From the NCBI GenBank assembly GCA_026770585.1, contig MU646723.1, positions 75,370 through 86,310 on the forward strand: a stretch of DNA of 10,941 nucleotides, written 5' to 3'. A program made the position numbers and the translations under genes. The notes under the pieces are model-generated. The model searched no databases and was not told the origin of the DNA. It saw only the letters and a list, made by a program, of their open reading frames with translations. This DNA is from Baffinella frigidus. Its lineage: Eukaryota; Cryptophyceae; Cryptomonadales; Baffinellaceae. Positions 5,696-10,941 of this stretch are shown piece by piece (position 1 is the stretch's first letter; the number at the start of each line of letters is the position of its first letter).

Positions 5696-5860
5696 CGGTG
5701 GTGTCTAAAGGACCTACCCCCCCAAGGTCCCCTGCTTGGTCTCAGTCGCTCCTGGCAGCAGGACACCGAGACCGCGCTCATCATGCTACAGGACGACCCT
5801 GGGTATCCTCCTCGTAAGCTGCCGACTCATGCCCCAGCGCCAAAAATCGAGCCCATTTGA
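5696..5860 (+). pseudogene. Coding remnant, right part of E-C
   Basis: The frame is open from beside the E-B insertion to TGA 5858-5860, at the inner edge of the right E-C TIR. The second half is protein-like (SRSWQQDTETALIMLQDDPG, then PPRKLPTHAPAPKIEPI). It is on the same strand as the left remnant but in a different frame, and E-B separates them. If both belonged to one gene, part was lost or spliced. No family is recognised. Confidence 0.3.
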
Positions 5861-5970
5861 TTTCTTCCCACCGGCGGAATTGGAGCCCTTTTGGTCGGTT
5901 TTCTCGCAAATATCGTTTTAGGGTTTAGGCTGCCTGATTATGCGGCACGATGACGCAGCTGTCGGGACTC

Positions 5971-6022
5971 AGAGCGAGCGAGAGAGAGAGAGAGAGGGGG
6001 GGGGGGGGGCAGGGGGCGGAGG
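5971..6022 (+). repeat. Purine tract: GAGC/GA repeat then G-rich run
   Basis: AGAGCGAGCG and about ten GA dinucleotides run into fourteen consecutive G and further G blocks (AGGGGGCGGAGG). A polypurine strand of this length could form triplex or quadruplex DNA. It separates E-C from an F1 element. Confidence 0.8.
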
Positions 6023-6040
6023 CTCCCGATCCGCCGCCAC

Positions 6041-6167
6041 TACAGGGGTACCTCGCTCATAAGAAAGTGCCTCCCCCTAGGAACCTACATGTACAGTAGG
6101 ATCCTAGGCCCATGCCTCGGGCCCATGATGGTCCTAGGGGGGGGGGCGGTTTCTTATGAGCGAGGTA
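6041..6167. mobile_element. F1 miniature element, right end damaged
   Basis: The left arm TACAGGGGTACCTCGCTCAT is intact. The right arm TTTCTTATGAGCGAGGTA (6150-6167) is intact but the terminal CCCCTGTA is replaced by CGAGCTCGTACC. The core differs from the copy at 1908, including an inserted ACATGTACAGT. The junction forms the perfect 16-base palindrome GGTACGAGCTCGTACC (6164-6179). Confidence 0.75.
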
Positions 6168-6735
6168 CGAGCTCGTACCGGTACTCCTCGTGCTTTGGTG
6201 CGTACAGGTGACCCTACACCTGTACCTACACCTGTATGTGGAGGGCTCCACACGAGATTACCGTTACATGTACCGGTATCCATGCGGACAGAATAAATAT
6301 CGACTGTCAGCGTTTGTGTAGTAATTTTTACGTTTGGTCACGTGGCGCCCAACAAAACGCTACTATCGACTTTTATTCAGTTCGCATGACGTTCGCATGG
6401 ATACCACACGCCCCCACACGAGGAGGCTTCGTACGAGCTCGTACGAGCTCGTACCTATGCGAACAAAATAAATGTCGATTGTGAACCCGTTCACAATCGT
6501 CGATTGTGAACCCGTTCACAATGAACCCGTTCACAATTACTACACACGGGTGTGTAGTAATTTTCAGGTGACAAGCAGCGACTTTACACAGGTCCGACCG
6601 CTCAGCGGGCGGAAACGTGATCATTTGCCCACAAAACTTTAAAAGTCCGTTTTATTCTGTTCGCCTCGGTAGCCTCGTGTGGGACATGCAGTCGTCTCGT
6701 CATGAGGGAGGTACCGGGTACGTACGCTTTGTAAC
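6168..6735. repeat. Palindrome-rich segment without a recognisable gene
   Basis: No credible coding frame is seen in these 570 bases. A diverged inverted repeat spans 6275-6405 (GGTATCCATGCG...AATAAA...TCGAC and its counterpart). GTACGAGCTC is repeated at 6431-6451. Three ATTGTGAAC-CC-GTTCACAAT-type hairpins (6478-6497, 6503-6522, and a shorter one to about 6536) run into a perfect 12-base stem ATTACTACACAC-GG-GTGTGTAGTAAT (6536-6561). GTGTAGTAATTTT also occurs near 6316. It probably consists of several degraded MITEs. Confidence 0.7.
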
Positions 6736-6986
6736 ACGAGCTCGTAGTAAAAATCGAGTCCCAACCATCCAAGCTGGTAGTAAAGATCACGTCCAAAAAT
6801 CTCGTCCAATCACGACAGGGTCAGAGAACATTTGCGGCTGCAATAAGACAGCACCCCCTGGTACAGCTGTACGAAGCTTCGTAGTAAAAATCGAGTCCAA
6901 CTATTCAAGCTGGTAGTAAAGATCACGTCCAAAAATCTCGTCCAATCACGACGGGTCGCAGAACATTTGCGGCTGCAACAAGACAG
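6736..6986 (+). repeat. Tandem duplication heading R1 copy B
   Basis: Two units of about 115 bases (6736-6850 and 6871-6986) share TCGTAGTAAAAATCGAGTCC, AAAGATCACGTCCAAAAATC and ACATTTGCGGCTGCAA, with period 135-137. Each starts with a perfect palindrome, but a different one: ACGAGCTCGT in the first and ACGAAGCTTCGT in the second. The second unit is the start of R1 as seen at position 1. Confidence 0.85.
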
Positions 6987-7227
6987 GGGCAAATGTTCTC
7001 TGGCGGGTGTAACAAGACAGTCACGACTCCTTTAAAACATAGTAGTCATCAATTTTTTTCTCGAAAGGTGAGAATGCTCAGACCTCTGGCATGGATGCCA
7101 GCTGAGAATGGACGTTTGGAGATTGCACCTGCATGGATGTGCTCGAAATAACGAAATAACGTCATAAAGCCAGCTGGGATCCTTTCCAGTGACTTTCAAC
7201 ACCTCCTCCTCGATCCGACACGCGCCG

Positions 7228-7842
7228 ATGACACCCGCCAAGAACACCGCTTACGACGAGCCGCCCAAGAGCCTTCACATCCATCTCCTCAGGGCTGTGG
7301 AGGTCGCCCTCGAAAAACAGGAAACCTCGCCCGGACGGCGTGATACCCGGCATGGGACGCACGACTCGCAGCGCCTCGAGGCGCACGACCACGCGCTCCT
7401 GCAACGCTGGCGCAAGCCGCGGTACCGCGGGTTCTCCAACATCCTGATCATGGAGCGTGGCAACTTCCACAAGGCGCCGTGCGACGCGAATGACGCATCC
7501 AACTGCGCCGAACGCTACAAGAACACGCTGCCCGCGCACCGCGCGCTGGAGTTCTGCGGCGTTCAGGACGAAGCCGCGCGCCTCAAGCAACACCGCTCCA
7601 CTTCCGCTCCCAACATGCTTCCCAGCGGCATCTCTCTGCTGGTGTTATCCCCCACGTCGTCAGGGGGGTCGTCATCAGCGGCCTTTCCTCGAAGCGCCTC
7701 AGCGTCGAAGGCCGTGCTCGAGTGGGGGATGGGGCGCGAGAGGCGCGCCATGGTCGCGTCCAACCCGCGCCGCTCCAGGGTCATTTGCACCTACTTCCAG
7801 GAAGAGCTTTCCAACTTGAGCAAGCAGGCCGCACAAGAATAG
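7228..7842 (+). CDS. Uncharacterised protein of the R1 module, copy B (204 aa)
   Basis: This is the near-identical partner of the frame at 371-985, with ATG at 7228 and TAG at 7840-7842. The only two nucleotide differences over the frame change residues 9 (His to Tyr) and 18 (Asn to Ile) counted from the ATG. With so few differences no selection can be inferred, but the frame is open in both copies and GC3-rich in both. AATAAA follows at 7957-7962. The upstream pyrimidine-rich TTTCCAG (7183-7189) is also conserved, so an internal-exon reading applies equally. Function unknown. Confidence 0.5.
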   Translation: MTPAKNTAYDEPPKSLHIHLLRAVEVALEKQETSPGRRDTRHGTHDSQRLEAHDHALLQRWRKPRYRGFSNILIMERGNFHKAPCDANDASNCAERYKNTLPAHRALEFCGVQDEAARLKQHRSTSAPNMLPSGISLLVLSPTSSGGSSSAAFPRSASASKAVLEWGMGRERRAMVASNPRRSRVICTYFQEELSNLSKQAAQE

Positions 7843-8046
7843 TGGTCTCTGCTGGAGTTCTAATTGAGAGGGGCGCTGACACAAAGGGACGAGGCACCCA
7901 TGAGAGAGCGGTGCCAGAGCGCGGCGCGAGTGTGGTGGTGTACATGGAGGATCTTCAATAAACGAACCTCGACTGCAAACGCGTCCTTCCTGCGTGTTCG
8001 AGCGCGAGCCTGCTCGCTTAATCGCAGAGGCGCTGCGACACCCCCA

Positions 8047-8220
8047 CCATCTGATGTCCCAAATGTTGACATGCCTTGGTCTTCATCTTTTGAACCGGGT
8101 CTTATGCAATCTATAGATGCGGACGTGTTTGTGCTGATCATACGATACGCCCCGATGATGACCATGAATTATTATTTGTTGGCTTGCCCAGGTGCTGACC
8201 AGCTGGTATCCCTTAAGTGA
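8047..8220 (+). pseudogene. Coding remnant cut by an F2 element, copy B
   Basis: This is the counterpart of 1310-1483. Here the frame is continuous upstream as far as an ATG at 7897 because the 128-base segment is absent, but the upstream part overlaps the poly(A)-like region and is low in protein character. The protein-like segment (VDMPWSSSFEPG to NYYLLACPGADQL) again ends at the TGA in the F2 terminal repeat. Unknown family. Confidence 0.35.
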
Positions 8221-8310
8221 CCAGGCCTCCGAATTTGGGGGCCTGAGGTCCTAGGCAGGTCCTAGGACCCTACGGTAGGGCGTATGAGCCTACTGGTCAC
8301 TTAAGGGATA
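8207..8310 (-). mobile_element. F2 miniature inverted-repeat element, copy 5
   Basis: This is the R1 copy B counterpart of copy 1, with perfect 18-base arms (TATCCCTTAAGTGACCAG and its complement). The right-arm mismatch of copy 1 is absent here. Confidence 0.85.
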
Positions 8311-8317
8311 ATAATAA

Positions 8318-8421
8318 TATTCCTAAGTGACCAGTAGGCTCATACGCCCTACCGAAGGGTCCTAGGACCTGCCTAGGACCTCTTGGCCGCCAAATTTGGC
8401 GGCATGGGCCCTTAAGGGATA
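8318..8421 (+). mobile_element. F2 miniature inverted-repeat element, copy 6
   Basis: This is the counterpart of copy 2, head-to-head with copy 5. It has about six substitutions against copy 2 over the first 45 bases and none in the CCGCCAAATTTGGCGG palindrome. A TA run follows (8419-8433). Confidence 0.8.
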
Positions 8422-8479
8422 TATATATATATACCTTCACATGCCCGATTGAGGACACCCTTTAGCCGGTTGCTGCTGT

Positions 8480-8593
8480 GATCCTCTGCACCGGGGGGCC
8501 TGATGTGATCCGAAAGGAATCATGGCTTTTCTGCAGAACCAGTTCCGGTGTCCGCCTATGTTGGGAGCTCGAAGAACCTCAAGGACCTCAAGG
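8480..8593 (+). repeat. F3 dispersed repeat, copy 3
   Basis: It is the counterpart of 1737-1850 with CTCAAGG instead of CTAAAGG in the terminal doublet. R1 homology ends here. The next base run starts an F1 fragment. Confidence 0.85.
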
Positions 8594-8596
8594 TTT

Positions 8597-8685
8597 TACA
8601 GGGGTACCTCGCTGATAAGAATCGCCCACCCCCCTAGGACCACCACAGGGCCCTAGACATAGGCCTACTGTAGGTTCCTAGGATC
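8597..8685. mobile_element. F1 miniature element, left half
   Basis: TACAGGGGTACCTCGCTGAT, the C run and the CCTAGG core to about GTTCCTAGG are present. The G run and right arm are missing. Confidence 0.75.
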
Positions 8686-8763
8686 CTCCCTTTCATTCAC
8701 ATCAGAGTTTTGGGGGGTTGTCCGCAATTGCCAGAAACACTTGTGTTCAGATTGTTGGGCCAT

Positions 8764-8849
8764 TTAGGTCCCTTAGGTTCTTGGAGCTCCCAACATAGGC
8801 GGACCCTGGAACTTGTTCTGCAGAAAAGCCATGCTTCCTTTCGGATCAC
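8764..8849 (-). repeat. F3 dispersed repeat, copy 4 (inverted)
   Basis: This is the reverse complement of the F3 core, from TTAGGTCCCTTAGGTTCTTG to GCTTCCTTTCGGATCAC. It faces copy 3 across about 170 bases. Bases 8686-8763 between hold nothing I recognise. Confidence 0.85.
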
Positions 8850-8882
8850 TCTTCAATCCTCTCCTTCTTCTTCGGCGTTGAC

Positions 8883-8987
8883 TATCCCTTGAGTGGCGAG
8901 TAGGCTCATACGTCCCACCGTAGGGCCCTAGGACCTGCCTAGGACCTGGCGTGGGTCTTTTAAGACCCCCTGGCCACTTGAGGGATA
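8883..8987 (+). mobile_element. F2 miniature inverted-repeat element, copy 7
   Basis: Arms are TATCCCTTGAGTGGC and GGCCACTTGAGGGATA. The internal hairpin is GGGTCTT-TT-AAGACCC, a different sequence from the other copies but still a palindrome at the same place. It is 105 bases long like the other complete copies. Confidence 0.85.
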
Positions 8988-9011
8988 CGAACGAGCGTCT
9001 TCTGGATCGCA

Positions 9012-9037
9012 TCCTTCGGGGAGCGATCCCCGAAGGA
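9012..9037. repeat. Perfect hairpin with GCGA loop
   Basis: TCCTTCGGGGA pairs exactly with TCCCCGAAGGA over the four-base loop GCGA, which on the plus strand fits the GNRA tetraloop class. A smaller relative TCCCCGAAGGGGA lies at 9531-9543. It could be a terminator-like or structural RNA element; no context supports either. Confidence 0.6.
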
Positions 9038-9060
9038 AGCATGGTCTTTCTACATCCTTT

Positions 9061-9210
9061 AGGTCCTTTAGGTTCTTCGAGCTCCCAACATAGGCGGACA
9101 CCGGAACTGGTTCTGCAGAAAAGCTATGCTTCCTTTCGGATCACATTCAGTCATACAGAACCAGTTCCGGTGTCCGCCTATGTTGGGAGCTCGAAGAATC
9201 TCAAGGACCT
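9061..9210. repeat. Large inverted repeat of two F3 copies (copies 5 and 6)
   Basis: F3 copy 5 is on the minus strand (about 9057-9144) and truncated copy 6 on the plus strand (9156-9222). Arms 9061-9115 and 9156-9210 match almost throughout, separated by 40 bases. The result is one long potential hairpin. Confidence 0.85.
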
Positions 9211-9558
9211 AGAAAGGACCTCCGGATCCAGACAGACAGGCGAGCCGCGAAGCGGGGGATCATCTCAGCCTGGACACCATTCCTGGATTTGTATAGAGAG
9301 GTTTCGCCAGTATTGCCACACCCGTGCCTTGGCGAAATAGCAATCGGAGCCTGTCGGAGCCTGCCCACGACGGAGCCCGGCTGCGTCTCGGTGTTCGGGC
9401 CCATCACTACTGGTCCCCCGAACACCGAGACGCTGCGTGCTCCGAGGATTACTGGCGGTACCCCTCCCCCCTCCCCCCGTCGTAGTTCCTACTGGAAATG
9501 GCATGGACAGGGGGAATTTGTGGGGGCGAATCCCCGAAGGGGAACCCGGTGCGGATAA
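9094..9558 (+). CDS. Long open frame without ATG, partly protein-like
   Basis: This frame is open for 154 codons between TAG 9091-9093 and TAA 9556-9558. The first part runs through the F3 copies. From about 9214 the product looks protein-like (KDLRIQTDRRAAKRGIISAW, then TPFLDLYREVSPVLPHP, then GEIAIGACRSLP) before becoming Pro/Thr-rich across the 17-base hairpin at 9383-9433. There is no ATG, so if real it is an exon or a 5'-truncated remnant. No family is recognised. Confidence 0.3.
   Translation, partial: ADTGTGSAEKLCFLSDHIQSYRTSSGVRLCWELEESQGPRKDLRIQTDRRAAKRGIISAWTPFLDLYREVSPVLPHPCLGEIAIGACRSLPTTEPGCVSVFGPITTGPPNTETLRAPRITGGTPPPSPRRSSYWKWHGQGEFVGANPRRGTRCG
9383..9433. repeat. Perfect 17-bp stem hairpin
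   Basis: GCGTCTCGGTGTTCGGG (9383-9399) pairs without mismatch with CCCGAACACCGAGACGC (9417-9433) over a 17-base loop. No poly-T follows, so it is not a classic terminator. Confidence 0.8.
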
Positions 9559-9560
9559 CT

Positions 9561-9653
9561 GCTCCAATTCCGGATGTTAACGTCCTTTTCAGACCTGGAA
9601 TTGGAGCCAACTGGTCTCCTCAAGTCCTCAAGGGCCTGGAATTGGAGCCATTT
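9561..9653. repeat. GGAATTGGAGCC repeat cluster
   Basis: GCTCCAATTCC (9561-9571) pairs with GGAATTGGAGC (9597-9607), and CTGGAATTGGAGCCA recurs at about 9639-9653. The same 12 bases also sit inside the right end of E-C (5876-5887), where they interrupt the otherwise mirrored TIR. Confidence 0.7.
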
Positions 9654-9670
9654 TTCGCACGGGGACGCCG

Positions 9671-10033
9671 ATGCCGGGACCGTGGAAGTCCGATCGAAAA
9701 TTCGAGGGCTCGGTTAAACCGTCAAGGACAAAATTGCAGTGTTCGGAACCGGGACATTTAAATCCGCGGTCCGACTTTTTTTCCGGGTATAAAACGGTCT
9801 CTGGTCTTCGTTTTTTCCCCCGGGAGAGAAAAAAAGACGACTCAATGAGAATCACAAGGAAGCATGGCTTTTCTGCAGAACAAGTTCCGGTTTTCGCCTA
9901 TGATGGGAGCTCGAAGAACCTAAAGGACCTAAAGGACAAAAACCCTAGAGGTCAAAAATGCCCTAATTTCCCCCCCAACCACTCGGTGGGCTACGAGGGG
10001 TTCGTTGACCCCGGATTCCGGGTTGTTACGTGA
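9671..10033 (+). CDS. Hypothetical 120-aa open frame running into R2 copy B
   Basis: ATG 9671 to TGA 10031-10033. The first 60 residues are basic (FFSGYKTVSGLRFFPRERKK is the most distinctive stretch). The second half is the F3-encoded peptide (RKHGFSAEQVPVFAYDGSSK, ending VGYEGFVDPGFRVVT). The F3 part and its stop are also open in R2 copy A (to 3789), where the upstream part is absent. Substitutions between the copies are mostly replacements, so selection on the protein is not evident. Function is unknown; it may be a chance open frame over a repeat. Confidence 0.3.
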   Translation: MPGPWKSDRKFEGSVKPSRTKLQCSEPGHLNPRSDFFSGYKTVSGLRFFPRERKKDDSMRITRKHGFSAEQVPVFAYDGSSKNLKDLKDKNPRGQKCPNFPPNHSVGYEGFVDPGFRVVT

Positions 10034-10198
10034 CAAATTTGCATTCAACAAAACCTCAAGTTAATTGTCTTCAAGTAAGTTGACTTTTGATGAAAGGTTC
10101 GTAGTCCACCTTGTGGACACCCAAATTTTTCGAACCCCAAAGCTTCACTTTTAAACACAAAACAGTAAACAGTAAACCTCAACCCCCAAATGCAAAAA

Positions 10199-10409
10199 TC
10201 TAAACCCTAAACCCGAAATCGTGAACCCTGGACCCTTAACCCTAAACCCTAAACCCTGAACCCTGAACCCTGAACCCTGAACCCTAAACACTAAATCCTG
10301 TACCCTACACCCTAAACCCTAACCCCTAAACCCTGAACCCTACACCCTAAAACCCCAAACCCTATACCCTAAACCCTGAACACTAAACCCTACACCCTAA
10401 ACCCTCAAT
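10199..10409 (-). repeat. Degenerate CCCTAAA telomere-type arrays in R2 copy B
   Basis: Units CCCTAAA, CCCTGAA and CCCTACA occur in nearly the same order as in copy A but with fewer copies in places. Further blocks are at 10486-10541, 10674-10727 and a diverged one (CCATAAA, CCCCAAA) at 10757-10800. Confidence 0.9.
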
Positions 10410-10436
10410 GTTGACGTGTGAACCTTAATAATTCCA

Positions 10437-10467
10437 GGACCGCAAAACGACCGCTTTCTTGCGGTCC
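10437..10467. repeat. GGACCGC hairpin in R2 copy B
   Basis: GGACCGCAA (10437-10445) pairs with TTGCGGTCC (10459-10467), identical to copy A. Confidence 0.65.
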
Positions 10468-10571
10468 TTAATTTGTACAGCAAACCCTTCACCCTACACC
10501 TACCCCCTGAACCCTAAACCCTACACCCTGAACCCTGAACTCTCCAAAACGCCTTGTTGCGGTCCTTGATT

Positions 10572-10627
10572 GTACTGGCATTTTGTAACGGTTCAATGCC
10601 AGTGGTTCCGTTACGCAGTACAAAATG
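10572..10627. repeat. Two mutually exclusive stems in R2 copy B
   Basis: ACTGGCATT (10574-10582) with AATGCCAGT (10595-10603), or CATTTTGTAACGG (10579-10591) with CCGTTAC plus ACAAAATG (10608-10627). Unchanged from copy A although the flanks differ. Confidence 0.6.
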
Positions 10628-10820
10628 TAAACCCCGCACACCAACCTTTGTCCGAATCCGTTCCGTTACCCTGGACCCTAAACTCTAAACCCTAAATCCT
10701 GAACCCTGAACCCTGAACCCTGAAACGCTTCAACATGTGTTGTGGACCTTTAAAATAAACCATAAACCCTAAACCATAAACCCCAAACGCTAAACTTTGA
10801 AACACTGCAACATTGGGTGT

Positions 10821-10931
10821 GTACAGCAAACTGACCGTTGTTTGCGGTCCTCGATTTGCACTGCAACTGGGAGCTTTTTGGCGGTCCTTGATTTGCACTG
10901 CAAACTGACCGCTTTTTTGCAAACCTTGATG
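10821..10931 (+). repeat. 37-bp tandem repeat, three units, running to the window end
   Basis: Units start at 10821, 10858 and 10895. The pattern is GCACTGCAAACTGACCGC, a T run, GCGGTCCTTGATTT. The GACCGC/GCGGTCC pair gives each unit a short stem, like the R2 hairpin and the E-A subterminal units. The array may continue beyond the window. Confidence 0.8.
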
Positions 10932-10941
10932 TGTACTGGTA

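Larger units (their letters stand above)
4602..5917 (+). mobile_element. Outer TIR element E-C, interrupted by a second element
   Basis: The left end AACGATATTTGCGAGGAAAT (to CGACCA, 4627) is mirrored at 5892-5917 with two mismatches in 26. Further in, CCGCCGGTGGGAAGAAAT (4632-4649) is mirrored exactly at 5860-5877. TTAG occurs immediately outside both ends (4598-4601 and 5918-5921), a plausible 4-base target-site duplication. The right flank reads TTAGGGTTTAGG, so the target was probably a telomere-type repeat. With element E-B removed it is about 480 bases. It carries short coding remnants starting and ending at its TIRs. Confidence 0.75.
6858..8592 (+). repeat. Segmental duplication R1, copy B
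   Basis: It matches 1-1848. Its start at 6858 coincides with the first base of the window only because copy A is cut there; the preceding tandem unit shows the homology may extend further left. It lacks the 128-base segment of copy A and has AATAATAATATT between its two F2 elements where copy A has TACC. Confidence 0.95.
9857..10737 (+). repeat. Subtelomeric-type repeat R2, copy B (contains F3 copy 7)
   Basis: It matches 3617-4514 with scattered changes. It includes F3, the spacer with CAAGTAAGT (10072-10080, one base changed from the donor-like site of copy A), CCCTAAA arrays and the two hairpin blocks. After 10737 it continues into sequence not present after copy A, where an F1 core interrupted the end. 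Confidence 0.9.

Noticed and set aside
8773-9042. Minus-strand open frame crossing F3 copy 4 and F2 copy 7.
   Set aside because: It runs through the boundaries of unrelated repeats and has an Arg-rich, low-complexity product.
10692-10922. A 76-codon minus-strand open frame across the telomere-type and 37-bp repeats.
   Set aside because: It is a translation of TTTAGGG-like repeats (GVYGLGF-type periodicity) with no independent sign of coding.

Overview
The window looks like a repeat-dense, probably subtelomeric or intercalary piece of a eukaryotic nuclear genome. The main pointer is several long, degenerate arrays of the TTTAGGG/CCCTAAA telomere unit, in both orientations (2246-2363 as TTTAGGG; 3963-4503 and 10199-10800 as CCCTAAA). 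This unit is typical of land plants and many algae and is also found in cryptophytes, dinoflagellates and apicomplexans. The few coding stretches prefer C- or G-ending codons, and introns, if present, are small. A GC-rich unicellular alga is my best guess, but the sequence does not settle the lineage. No rRNA, tRNA, CRISPR array or bacterial-type operon was seen.

Layout. The window is essentially two tandem copies of a composite module. R1 (1-1848 and 6858-8592) carries one uncharacterised GC3-rich open frame of about 204 codons, a second coding remnant, a head-to-head pair of 104-bp miniature inverted-repeat elements, and a copy of a dispersed repeat called F3 here. R2 (3578-4514 and 9857-10737) starts with F3 and continues into CCCTAAA-type arrays with embedded hairpins. 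Between R1 and R2 the first module has a TA-flanked miniature element (F1), another 104-bp element (F2), a TTTAGGG array and an 866-bp TIR transposon (2364-3229) that keeps the acidic C-terminal end of a protein. Between the modules lies a nested pair of TIR elements: an outer one (4602-5917, flanked by TTAG) interrupted by an inner one (4862-5694, 34-bp TIRs). After them come a purine tract and a palindrome-rich zone (6041-6740). The second module has, in place of the transposon, inverted F3 copies, further hairpins and two low-confidence open frames.

How it fits together. Nothing here forms a pathway. Most of the sequence is non-autonomous mobile DNA and its debris, plus one duplicated gene-like frame. 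The notable theme is palindromes whose two arms differ between copies but still match each other within a copy. It is seen in the F2 terminal arms, the F2 internal hairpin and the head of a tandem repeat, and it points to arm-to-arm correction (cruciform or hairpin repair) or to selection for structure.
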